A stretch of DNA of 64,000 nt from Verticillium longisporum. Its lineage: Eukaryota > Ascomycota > Sordariomycetes > Glomerellales > Plectosphaerellaceae. Position 1 is the stretch's first letter. Every line of letters starts with the position of its first letter. The stretch spans positions 434,001-498,000 of the forward strand of contig JAETXT010000003.1 of the NCBI GenBank assembly GCA_019188255.1, given 5' to 3'. This document shows, in pieces, positions 25,027 to 37,108 of the stretch. The notes beneath the pieces are model-generated. The model was not told where the DNA came from and made no database searches. It saw nothing but the letters and a program-made list of their open reading frames with translations. A program made the position numbers and the translations under genes.

Positions 25027-28000
25027 TTTTTTTCTCTCTCTGTTCCTCCCAACGTCTGGAAAAACATCGTTTGTGGCCCGGATGGAGGCTAGGGGTGGGC
25101 CAGTTTGGCCGAATAGTGCACCGTGGTCTTTTGTGAGGCGTTCTTGCGACATCCGGAAACGGTAACCGCCGCGGCGCGCGGGGGCTGTCAACGGTCAGCT
25201 ATCATGGCTAGTGTATTTGGTGAGGTTAGCAAGGCGTTCGGGGCGGGTGAGCGGACTGAAAGGAGCCAAACAGCTGTCAGTATCATCGAGGGGCTATTTC
25301 ATAGGAGTCGCAAATATACCGTCTACCGTGGTTCGCTATTCCCTCCTTACAAGAGACGCAGACGTTGCTGCATGACGTCCAACTTCCTAGCATGCTATCG
25401 TGATTGGGCCACAGTGTAGCAGAAGAGGTGAGTGTCGTGCCCGGCAATGATCCTCCCGGGCTGGGAGCACATGTTATGCCTGGCCGCGGCCACTCTCGTC
25501 AGGCGAATGAAACCGCCGAAGAGTCTTCATCGTCGATATCCATGGATGAAAATGACCCGCCGGTTGTTTATGGCTAGACAAGCCCCGAACATAGGCTTTC
25601 GCGTCACTGGCAAGCGGGAAATCGTCGCCCCCCCCGGAAGATTAAGACAAGTTTACTGCCGGCACTAAGCTTTTCTGCTCTGAAGATGCCCTGATCAGGT
25701 TATCTTGCAGACAAGAAGTATACGTTTGTGCAACATTGCGCCAGGCTTCACGGATGCCCAGGTAGATGGATACAGGAGAATCACGAGATGAGAATGCATC
25801 AGGTTGTCTATCTATCCACCCAACCGTGCAATTAGTCGGGAGACCCGACTAATAATGGTGCATAATGACTGAGATATACTTCACCAGCGCAGTGTCATTA
25901 CAGACGCATCATCACCAGTCACAAGCTGCAACACCGGCGAACTTCAACAGTTGTCCCGCGCGCGGACCGTACCGAACAGTTTACGCTGCAAAGCGTGAGC
26001 CTGTATTCGTTGGACGGGAACGCTCGCGCCTGACGGACCTTGCGAGGACGACTCAACCAGCCCATCCCAAGACATTGGATGAGGCGCAACCGCGCGGGCC
26101 GGAGATTTTGCGCCGGATGGGGTGGTAGTATTGACACTGAACGGATGGTCCGGGAGGAAAAGAATCGCAGCAGCATGTCAAGTCTGTGTGTGCCCAAGCT
26201 TACATGCTAGAGGTACCGAGAGTCAATTCGACTGCGACATTAGCTTGAGAAAGCATGGTCGGATACAGTAGACCGCACGTCAATTGTAGACTGTCATGTT
26301 AATGTACTGTCACGAGAAGCAATTGCTTCTTGATTGGTCTAGTAAAAGCTTCGCCAACACTCACCAAAGAGCACCGACTGATAGCTGAGCCAATCGAGGA
26401 GCTTGAGTCATTCTCGACATGTTACTCGCCAGTAGGACGGACCTGCATGGATGGCTATTTCCAGTAGTACTGCCGCCAAGCCAAGGCTAAGCCAGATGTA
26501 CCCGAGGGGCCGTTGTTCAATATTCAGGCACAGGCGCAGATAGGGCGGCACTTGAGACAGGGCAGGATGTGAATTGAGAACAGGCACTTTCGGATGTGCG
26601 ACGAATGGCCTGCCTCTTCTTCAAGCTGCCCGCCAGATCGACGAGGTACAAGAAAGGAGTGAGCGCTGCTTATGACGAATGAAGCTCACGCATGCCCGGC
26701 TCGTTACACGTTGTCGATCACCATGTTGCAGCACCATTCGGTGAAGAAGAGAGACATTGACCAACAAATTGCCAACCGCTATTGATGTGGTCTTGTTATC
26801 AAGCGAATGAAGCGGCGAGCTTCCATCGTCCAAAAAGCCACATAAATGAGTCGCTCGTGGCAGCCACGCCGTGTCACACAGTTCGCCCAAGCAGACAAGG
26901 CCTGCTTGCTTGTCAATCAGACCAGAGTTACTGTTACCAGGGCGGGCTTCCAGGTTCTTCGGGACCCAAAGAAGAGATGAGACGGAACGGGAGCCGTGAT
27001 TGTGGCGCGGCCCAACCCCTGAGCGCTATGCCCATAGCGTGCGCGCGGATCGTCCGGAGTGACATCGAGTACGTCATTTGTCAGGAGATATCCTTGGCCA
27101 ATGAAGCACGGTTAGGTGCTGGAGATGCATGCCTAGGGAAGAGGACCAGACACCCGCGTCGTTCGCTTGAGGCCAGGGCATACATACCGTATGTTTGTGC
27201 ACCCAAGTAGCGCCAGCCGCCAGATGGTCCACTACCGCAGATGCGAATGTACACATGAAAGCGAGAATGCGAGAAAGCATGACGCGCATGTTGAACAACG
27301 TGCTTCCTTCGAAGTCTCAAAGGGGCAAAAAAGACATCTAACCTGAAGCGGTAGTGGTGACAAGAAACAGAGTATTTCACCATATGATTGACAGAGCCGA
27401 ACGAATCGCCACTCTGGCTCGCTGAATTCTAGCCGTAAAAGCCACTGGCGTGGAAAAATTGATACAAAATGTGAAGAGCTTGAGCTTGAAGCTTGATGGT
27501 GGATTCTGGAGCTAACGGACTAGCTTGCGAGCATCGCGCCGATTGTTGGGTGACCGGGAAAACCTAGACACCGAGCCTGCGACCTTCCCTCCACTTTGGA
27601 CGACTGTGAAAGAGTTAGGAGCCCATCAGCGATAGTCGCTTGTTGTGGTGGTGGGGGGGAGATCCCAGTGTCTGGCCAATGGCTGAGACATTCACATTGC
27701 GCTGCGGTACGATGATTCGGTCGATTCGACATGAAGCCACAGCCTCTCTGCTTTTCCTCTGGGGTTGCCCGCTGTGGAGGGAAGTGCCGGGAACGAGTTC
27801 AGTAGCCCAGGCCGCCCACCAAGCCCACCAACTGGGTGATGATGCCAATCATCAGCGTGTTACAGCCAAGGCCCATGAGTGCTCATCAAAGTCGACTTGC
27901 ATCGAGCCCTGAGGTCGAAGCGTATTCTGTCCGCTGCAGGGGCAAGAAGGGGCTGCAGGGGTTGCGGATGTCAGGGACGCGCGGTGGCCACCCCTCTCTC

Positions 28001-28246
28001 TCTGGTACACATCCTGCGCTTCCTCTTCCGCTGCGGCGTCAAGGCCTTCTTGATAAGCACAGCAAAGTGCGGTGTTCCCAATTTCCCATCCAAGTTTTGG
28101 TTGCAGGATGCGAGGCGCTCGGTTCGACCCTTCGGTCTATTTTGACCAGCCTGCAAGGGGCGCTGGGAGCTTCGCCATAAGGTGGTCGTCTCCTGCCAAG
28201 GCCAAGCCAACGCAAAGGTGATAGGCATTTTGGCTGCTGAGCAGCA

Positions 28247-28276
28247 AAAGCTGGAAAAAAGCTGGAAAAAAGCTGG
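28247..28276 (+). repeat. Short tandem repeat, 11-bp unit
   Basis: The unit AGCTGGAAAAA occurs two and a half times in a row, seen directly in noncoding DNA. No function is suggested. Confidence 0.85.
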
Positions 28277-29742
28277 TGACAAATGCGACGTTGGGATGGG
28301 GATCTGATCTAGCGGCCGGCCGGTGTGCCCGTGAGACATTGAGGCTAAGGCGAAGACTTGCCCGCGACTGGTAGCAGGGGCTTGCCCAGGCAAGGACAGG
28401 GTACCACTGCTAGCACCGTGACATGGCATCACGACTAGGAAGAGAGGAGTAGCCATGCTCTTGTTGCGAAAAGTTGGCCGAGGGGCGCCACACACGACGT
28501 GGTGGATCGCGAGATTTCCGCCAGGGGCTCTAATTCTCTGGGCCCTTGCGGGGTGTCCTGTACCGCACCCTTTGTGTGTGGCTAGCCTGCCAGAGAGGGC
28601 TTTTCTATGTACATGGTACACGGTACCAGAATGACACTGATGGGTATGGGCCTGGCCAATGCTGATCCGGCAATGTGGGAGGGGGACCGGTTTTTAGCAA
28701 AATGGATGCGGATGAGACCAAGCTGAGGGATGGGAAACTCGGGCGAGTTGGTTCTGCGCCGACGGGCAGCAAATGGGGGCGGATCGAACAAGTCGACGAG
28801 AGAGACCGAGCTAATAGGGGGTCCGGAGGCTTCAAGGGGCCCTGCTCAGCTGGGTTTTACTTTTTCTTCGCTGCGTGTGTTGCTGGACAGGCGAATTGGC
28901 GGCCGAGTCAAAGAGCCAAGATGACACTCTGACTCTGTCGTGTTCTCATCTCCGCCGACTGCGTTTGGGCAGCAAGCGTTGCTTGAATCTTGGTCCTCAG
29001 GTTCTGAGAATCGGGATACACCGATGGCAGTGTCGCCAAGAACGCGGAGCACGCAAGAAAAGAAGGAGAAGAGCCTATGTGGCGCTAGAATGTCCACAGT
29101 GTTCACAATAATGGTCCGATCTCAGTAAGGAATGTAGTTTGGACAGGATGTGGGCGTGGTGACTGTACTGTGAGAACATGTCAACCTCCACCAGCAGTCT
29201 TGGCACTGGCGGTAACACAGCTTGAGTCGACGGATGGACAAAGACCCCGCGAGTGCCGATGTCGTGGCGGCGTGCCTCGGGCTCCGCAGCTTGCCGAGCA
29301 CAACACGCTCCCATCATCCTAAATGAAAAGTGGCAGCTGCGGTACCGGGACCGTACCTGTCAGTTCATCGGGCTGATCGGAGCGATGTGGCACCTAGGTC
29401 GCTGGTCGATAAGATTGACCACGGCGGTCGTGGCATCGTGGATGATGGATCCTCGAGGGAAGATGGAGCTAAAGACGCTTCGAGCCGCGACCGGGATTGC
29501 ATGACATGACCGACACTGACACTGAACCTCCACGGTGAAAAAAGGCGCCGGCAAGGCCGGCCAATATGTGTTATCCCTCGATTCCAACCTACCGATCTGT
29601 GTCTATGCCGGGTGTTGCTTGAAGGTCTGGGTGCACCACCACGGCTAGGTAGGATTCTGGCGGGCAATGCTGACCAAAATTCATGATACTGGTTCGGCGG
29701 TCGCTCTTTCTCAGCTCTTCCGGCGACGCCCTTTTTTTGGGT

Positions 29743-29765
29743 GGGGGGGGGGGGGGGGGGGGGGG
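29743..29765 (+). repeat. Poly-G tract (23 G)
   Basis: A run of 23 guanines in noncoding DNA. It has G-quadruplex potential, and its true length is uncertain. Confidence 0.9.
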
Positions 29766-31561
29766 TGGCGCGCTCGCTCCTCAGCAAACCAGCCAATTTC
29801 CCATCCCAATCAAACCTTTTGCAAGTGCCCGGTCACTGCCCCAACAACATTCCTTGGCTTCAACTTGACGACCCTTTCCCGCGTTGGATGCAGATCAGCA
29901 CCGTATCCCGTGGAAGGATGTACCCTTCAGGTACCTCCCTCCTTTTCGTTCTTCATCACTGGTGTTTTCAGGGGAAAGGAAAGGGTATTACTCTCCAGGG
30001 CCCCATCTCCGCCCCCCCATTCTCGTCATGCAATCCTTTGACCACGGCAAGATGCATCGCATTCCTCTTGACCTGCGTCCTGATAAAGAAGATCTCGCAA
30101 TCCGGACCTGCGGCCGATGGCTGGCACGGCCAATGGGAGCGACATGGGTTGTGGGCAGCCACGGCTGCCTAGAGGTGGGTGGATATCCAGACCAAGTGAA
30201 CACGAACTTGAACCTTGCGCGACACGAGGAAAGCAAGAGGCTGAGCCCGAATGCGACGGCAATGATAGACAACACTGATGGTTCATTGGCTGCGACGTTG
30301 CCTGCTCTCTGCCTTTTACAGTGGTGCTCAACACGAAAGACACCAGTCTTAGTGGGTAAACCCGACGTCAACCCCCCCCCGGTGCTCTGGGATCACCCTC
30401 TGCGGCTCATCTCGATCAAGGGCTTCGTGGGGTGTCTGAATATGTCCTCCGACAAGGCTTGTGCTTGTCTGTCAGCCCAGTAGCTGGATGTCCCAGAGAA
30501 TGAAGGTTTCGCATGATCAACTCGGACCTTGAGAGTAGCATGTTTGAGCAGATGATGACGGCTCTGGTCGTCAACCGGCCCGGGCGTTCTGATCTCATGG
30601 ATTGTTGCTCCCGACTACACAGAAGGGATTCCATGTGCCTATGTCACACAATGGGCCCCTGGTCGCTGGATCTTGTCAGAATCAGATCAGGCGGGATCGC
30701 CCATTGATCAAGACGTCCCATCTGCGGCTCTCACTTGCGACCCGACGATCCGCATCTGGCCAGCCCCTGAAATATTAGGAGACTAGCAGGCCATCGAAAA
30801 TAAAATAAATTATTGAAAAAGGAAAAGAGAGGGTTATGAGCGCAGCAACGCGTAGCGATGCCTTGGATGAAGATGGAGAGAAAGTCAATTGCATGCTCCT
30901 CCTACTGTACCAAACTGGCCACAACGCAGGCTCTGTGTGCGAGATGTTCACACTTCAGGAAAACAGGGCGCCCTTGGCAACGGACCACCTCATGTACCGG
31001 TAAAGTAACTCCTCCGCCTTCTGTACTCTCGTGTCTGCCGTCCTTCCATTCCGCATCGATGAGATGCGAGGTCTGACATGAGATTTCTTCATGCCTCTCT
31101 CGTTCTGCGCTTGTTTCTCTTCTCGCATCTGTATGTTCGTGTGTCTCTCTCGGCAAGCCTTTCGTTGCTCTTCATCGTGCCCCGTCTTCCATTGCCTTTC
31201 ACCTCGCACACCTCGGGTGGTCTGTTCGTTTCTGCCCTGTGTACGTCCGTCCCGGCTCACCCAGGCCGGATTCCCCCCACTGTGGTGCCGAGTGTCCACC
31301 CTCACCTCACTAAAAAGGTACCGTACCTAGCACTGCGGGCCTGATGCCTGGCAGATACCTCCAGACACACACTCCCCCGTCAGCGGCAGCGGGTGTCCAC
31401 AGCGCTGAGAGCACTACAGCATCATCGACCCGCTCGCCTACTGCATGCGCCTGGGTCTCCGTTCCTCCCTCTGGTCAATCCCAGTCATCCACGTCCCACC
31501 CCTCCGTCTGCGCCTCCTTGGCCCTAGCGCGCCCATCTCCCATCTCCCATCTGCCCCCGGG

Positions 31562-31614
31562 GCAGACAGACAGACAGAGAGGGCAGGCAAGCAGGCAGGC
31601 AGGCAGGCAGGCAG
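31562..31614 (+). repeat. CAGA/GCAG microsatellite
   Basis: About 16 bases of CAGA repeats followed by about 33 bases of GCAG repeats with one interruption. It lies in the C/T-rich leader region upstream of the PanE-like gene and is likely polymorphic between strains. Confidence 0.9.
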
Positions 31615-33031
31615 TGGCAGGCCCAGAGCAGGATTGACACAGACACCCGCAGCCCACTACGAGCCCACTCCTCCCAAAACCTCCCATTCCCATCCCTTCC
31701 GCTCCCCGGACATGCCTTGACACCACACTACGTATGCTGCAAGCCTCTTTCCAGCCTCTACCGTGCGGCCCTCTCCACCTTCTCTCTTGCCTACGCGTTC
31801 TTCTTTTTCCCCCTTCCACCCCCTCCCCCTCCCAATCCCTTGTTTCCTGCCAGCACCAACGGAACATTGAGAGCAAGCTTGCTCCTGCGTTTTGCTGCGT
31901 CAGGTTGTGTGAAGTGAATCCGTCCTACACCAACCGACCGACTTGCGAGGTACGGAAACCCAGCACCGGCAACACCAGATAGCGATCAAGCTGGGTGTAG
32001 ACGCCTCACCCTTTGGCTGCCATAGACATTGACGGACATCGCCCACGAACACGTCCACAAACGCCATCTCCACGGTCACGCGAAACCGATTACCCGAAAA
32101 CACCTCCGTCCATCACCCATCTTGTCACCACGAGGCCCAAACGTTCCCGACCTCTCCATACTCTTCCTTCCCGTAATTTTTTTTTGCCTTTCATACCGAA
32201 CCGAATCCCAGGACGACTGCGACAACTTGATCGACTTGTCCATATTGCTCGGATTGGCAGGAATCGAGGACACTCGTCTCTTCTCTTCCACCGAACACGA
32301 ACAAATCCGTGTTCGCCCGTCCAAGAGGCGCTCCTTTGTCCTGCAATACTTGGGAGTACTACAACGGAGGAACACTGCCAGTCGTCATCCCGCCCCGTCT
32401 TGCCGCAGACTTGTCGGAAGATAGTCCAAGCAGGTCTCGATAACTGGCCGTCTTTGTCCTCCCTTCCCATCGTGTCACAGTCGCGAAAAAGGGTCGAGAG
32501 GCGATTCGACTATTCTTAAAGGTTTTCTCCGACTCGCCGATCCTGGGCGACACGCTCGTTTTTAAACTATTCATTGATCGTCATCACCTGAACGCCCCAG
32601 CCTCAGCGCCTCACCTGCTTTCAGACGTGCCGACGTGGGCCGCAGACGCACGCCACCAAATTCGCCCAGCTACCGAATTCCCTCGCATCTGCATCCCGCG
32701 AACCTATTCTCAGTAGTCGAATGGGTCACTGATCGATTCTCATCTCTATCTTCTCCAATCGTCAGTCCGACTTGCCCGTCACGCAGCCATCCAACGTGCC
32801 ACGCGCAGTTCGTGTGAAGCAAATTCAATCGTGGTCACCGCAGGGCACCAAGTGCAGCTCGATATCGTCGTCCCCCGTCTCTGACTGTAGACGAGCGTCC
32901 CCCGAACCACCCGGGCAATCTTGCAGGCACGCAACAGCGAGCGCCCGTCCCGCATCGACTTTTCAGGTGCGCAGGGGTACAGCGGTCTCTAATCGGCCTC
33001 ATCACTAATCCCCGTTGGGCCTCTAACCATC

Positions 33032-35844
33032 ATGGCACCCATGACACCCCGGCTGAAGGTGCTTTCAGGTACGTCCATTTCCTGGCTTCAGATTCGTCGC
33101 GCTCCCGCCCTTGGACTCCAGCTCCGTCTGTGCGAATCAATCGTACCCCGGCCTTCGACACTCCCCTGACCCATCATCTTGCCCTGCTTTCTCTCCCTCT
33201 CTCACATCGTACCAATACTTACCTCGACGCCTGTTCCGCTTCTTTGTCTATTTTCAACAACCCCCAATGTTCAACCGACTCGTTCGGACCCGACACACAA
33301 GGCAGCCATGGAGGATTTTGAGCTAACTGTCTGCGTAGTGGGAGGAAATCCGGTTTCTGCGTTTCTTTCATGGCGCCTGCAGGCCTCCAACGCCTGCGAC
33401 GTAACACTCGTGTGGAAGTCAGGATATGAACATGTTGCCCAATACGGCCTGACATTCAAGTAAGTCAAATTGCGCGCTACCCTCTCTACTTCTAGGCCCC
33501 GGATGTAAGCTGACTAGGACTCCAGGTCGTCAACGTTTGGCAACGAGAGGTTCAAGCCCCGCCATGGTATGTTCTTCTTCTCGAATTACAAAAATCAGGC
33601 TCGTCAACGACTGACCCGTCGTTCTCTACAGTTGTTCGTGCCCCCGAAGACGCCGCAGGCCAACGAGATGGCGCATACGACTATGTTATTCTCTGTGTGA
33701 AGGCCCTACCGGACGTGTATGACCTTGCCGCTGTTATTGATGCCGTTGTCACGCCACAGCACACTTGCATCCTGGTCAACACGACGCATACATTGGGCGT
33801 CGAAGCCGCGATTGAAGAACGATTCCCCACAAACGTCGTTCTCTCCCTCGTATCGAATGCCGAGCTATCACAACTGGGTCAAAGCGAGTTTGAGCACAAA
33901 GGTTCGACAGAGGTTTGGGTTGGCCCTGCGAACAAGAATGAAAACATCCCGGCCTCGATTCAGGAAGACATGGCTCAGGCTCTAGCTATGACGTTGAGCA
34001 CAGGTCAAGTGGATTGCAAGGTTTCCCCCAACATTCGGCAACAACAATACGAGAGGGTGATTGGGTATGTTTACAAGACAAAACTTGCTTCTTCTGCTGC
34101 CTGCTAACTTCGGCCGCAGTCCGATCGCATTCCACCCAGCCAGTGTTATATTTGAGACGCCCAATCACGTACAGCTGCTCGAGAAGACTGGCGTTCGCGA
34201 CCTTGTGTCCGAGGTGATCAACGAAATGTTAGCCCTCGCTTCGGCGCATGGCTGCAACCTCGACCATTCTTTCAAGCAAAAGACGATCGACGACATGACA
34301 CAGCCGACAACGACCGAAAGCATCATGTGGCAAGACTTCATCGCCAAACGTCCCATGGAAGTCGAGACGTATCTGGGCTCACCCATCAAGCTCGCCAAGG
34401 ACGCAGGTGTTCCTGTCCCTCGCATCGAGACACTGTATGCTGTCATGCACAATCTCAACATCGTCAACCGCCAGAGGCCCAAGATCGAGGCGCCAATGGG
34501 CCCGTCCTCCCCGAACGCTCCGCCACTGCCTAGGATGTCGTCGCAGATTAGCATGAACGGAGGAATGCGTCCCATGCCCCCCAACGGCATGCCTAATGGC
34601 AACGGCATGCCGCCTCGGGGACCCCGTCCCAGAAACTCGTCGAATCTCGGACCAGGCCCGGGTATGAGGCGAGGTCCTCCCTCCGTCAACGGTGGCGGCC
34701 CTCCCAACGGGTACGGCGGCCGTCCGTCAATGAACGGGCCACCCAATGGATACCCTGGCCCAGGATCGCGCGCCCCATCGAGGCGAGGTTCTATGGAAGG
34801 AAACGACTTGGAGGAATTCTCGCACCTAGTGCTCTACGACGATATTCCTGAGGGAGGAGAGCCGGGTTATGGCCCTGAAGGCGGTGACGTGGGTATCCGT
34901 GAGCGTGAATTGGAGCTCCGCCAACGCGAGCTGGCATTACGCGAACAAGAAATGCGGATGGGCCGCGGAAGGCGTGGGCCGCCGCCCCCGCGGAGGGCCC
35001 CTCATCCGATGCGTCACAGCGCACAGGCGAGCGCTCACGGGGGCTTCGACGACGATGACGATGATGACGACTACTTCGATCCGACCAACGCCCCCATCAC
35101 GCCCATGGCAGACCCAGATAACTTTGACATGATGAGCGTCACGTCGCGGAAGAACCGGAAAGCGAATGGCCCGAATGGTCCCTCGGCGGCCCAGTTCCGA
35201 AAGAACGCCGAATTCGACACGGGCATGCCTGCCTCAAGAGGCGGAAGGTTCCGTCCCAGCTTTGGCCGCAACCGCTCGAGTCAAGTCGTCAACATGCCAA
35301 ACGTGACGGACAATATTCTTGAGGATCCCCTCATGTCGTGTTCTTCCAACAGATACGGGACCGTCGATCGGGGTACAATGCAAGCCGAGTCGAGGGCGAA
35401 CTCTCTCACAGCTGCCCGACTGGACGAGCTCCAGTACGGCCCCGGCGGTCCGCCGCCAATGGGCATGAACGGCGGGTTTCCTCGCAGAGCTAGTCAATCT
35501 CCAGGAAACCCTTACAGCCCCTCGATGCGCGGGGGCAGGCCGTCTCCTCCTAACGGCTTCCCTGGCCCCCAGCCGATGAACGGCAGGCGACCCTCGCCCC
35601 CGGAGAGCGTTCGGCAGCCGGTGCCCCGATACCCCCTGGACACGGCAACGCGGTGGCACCGCAGCAGGTCGGGCAGCATGTCGGGGTGAGCGGTCTTCAC
35701 CCACCCAACGCGAAGAATATGAGAAGTCTGACTGGTAGTGCGAGCGCCAGCGCGGGTAGTGGTGATTCCCACATTGACACAGAGCCATCGGCTCACAGCA
35801 GCCAGAGCAGCCTCGGTCCTCGACCGACTGTGGGCGTGCGCTAG
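33032..35844 (+). CDS. ApbA/PanE (ketopantoate reductase-like) Rossmann protein with long disordered tail (frameshifted in this sequence)
   Basis: Exons: 33032-33068, 33339-33459, 33526-33566, 33632-34064, 34120-35844. The joined N-terminus MAPMTPRLKVLSVGGNPVSA gives a Rossmann first strand and turn. YDYVILCVKALPD and CILVNTTHTLGVE follow, then PIAFHPASVIFETPN and the helical C-terminal half with YLGSPIKLAKDAGVPVPRIE. About residue 350 onward is a Gly/Pro/Asn/Met-rich, low-complexity tail. It includes a charged E/R helix and an Asp run near 35051-35068. One base is missing in the C run 35632-35636. The unshifted frame stops at 35689, while the next frame continues as a matching Ser/Gly/Pro tail to a stop at 35844. 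With one base added the coding length is 2,358 nt (785 residues). The glycine motif departs from GxGxxG, so 2-dehydropantoate reductase activity is doubtful. An ATG at 33308 is an alternative start that reads into exon 2. Confidence 0.85.
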
Positions 35845-37108
35845 GTGCTTCCTTTCGCGACGTACGACGACTACTGAACGAGTTTGACGACACAATGTTC
35901 ATTATCCCGATTCACACATCATCCCACTGCATCTCACCAGTCCTTACCTCGTTATCTAGCAGCAAGCCGATCAAAGCCATTACAACCGTGTCTGCATCAT
36001 GACAGAGTCAGGCCGGGCCAGCGAAGCTCTACAAGCCGACTCGTCCGACGCGCGTCGATCCTCGGCTTCGACACGACGGATACAAGTCATGACGGAAACT
36101 TCAATCTGCTCTTGCAGCATTAATACGGCCCCTTTACCCACCGACCGACGGTAGCGGTATCAGGATTCGTGTATCATATGAGACTTTCGGGTCTTCTTTC
36201 TTTTGTACGGGTGTTTCCTTGTCATGAACCAACGATGCGGCCGTGGGCCCTCATCTCGGTTAGGAAACCACAAGCAATGAACATAGACAAAGGACAGGGC
36301 GTGATTATCTTTTTATTTATTTCTTCAATTCTTCAATACAAGAACGGGTAGAGTCACCTGTTCGTCCATCATTTGCATGGTTTCAGGTCAGAGGCCATGG
36401 GCAAGCAAGCATATGAAAGCAGCGACAGTTAGTGGATGAGGGGAGCCTCCATCGATTCAGCCAAAGAGGCTCTTGATTGGCTTGGGTTTTTTTCTTGGCT
36501 TTCCGCTTGGGTCGTTCCATCATGCCACTCCCTCCTCGTCTCGAGGTGACGAGAGAGATTGTCGAATCGGTGCAGTATGAGTCAGGATGGCTCACGGCGG
36601 AGGAAGACTGGAATCCGTTCCGTTGAGGCGGCGACTGCTGATAACAGCGGTGACAGGCTAGTTAGGCAGACAGACGGGGAGAAGACATGGCCAGCAGATG
36701 GGCCGTAATGAAGCCATTCCAGATTTCTTCCAAGTACATACTATGAAGCATAAATGTGTGAATCCATTCAAGACATGTACTATGCTCTTATCGACCAGCG
36801 ACTCATGAAATGAGCAACAGTGTGGCGGCTGAAGCACCGTCGCTACAAGACACAAGTGGAGCTCGGCCGAAGCACAGAGTGGGGGTGGGGCCCCTTGGGC
36901 CCTTACCTCAGGTAGGTACCTTACCTAGGTACCTAGGTACTAAGGGAGGGGCCTGTTGCCAGTAAACACCAGCTCATCACGACAAACATACAGTAGAACT
37001 TGAAGAAACCACCGACTGAGACACCATTCCAGTGTGGATATCTAAACGCATCGCTTATCATATTCCCCGGTTCGAGGCGCCACCGTCAGAGATACTATTA
37101 CGCTCGCG
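35845..37108. other. Intergenic, PanE-like 3' side and HSK3 promoter
   Basis: No gene is supported in this 1.26 kb. It holds the 3'UTR of the preceding gene and the promoter of HSK3, with a perfect 18-base palindrome at 36922-36939. Confidence 0.6.
36922..36939. promoter_or_regulatory. Perfect 18-bp palindrome TACCTAGGTACCTAGGTA
   Basis: The sequence equals its own reverse complement and is made of overlapping CCTAGG and GGTACC palindromes. It lies 170 bases upstream of the HSK3 ATG. Related pieces occur near 21253 and 6600. A regulatory role is inference; it could also be a dispersed repeat. Confidence 0.45.

Larger units (their letters stand above)
25027..33031. other. Second long stretch with no recognisable gene
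   Basis: Eight kilobases between SMC5 and the PanE-like gene, both on the plus strand. It must contain the SMC5 3'UTR and the promoter of the next gene. The last 2 kb (about 31.1-33.0 kb) is strongly C/T-rich on the plus strand, like fungal promoters and long leaders. I found no conserved protein, tRNA or transposon. Open frames of up to about 200 codons look random. Local features are a 23-G run, a GCAG/CAGA microsatellite and a small A-rich tandem repeat at 28247-28276. Confidence 0.6.

Noticed and set aside
29884..30483. 199-codon plus-strand frame
   Set aside because: No domain, mixed low-quality composition, and overlapping open frames on both strands of similar length.
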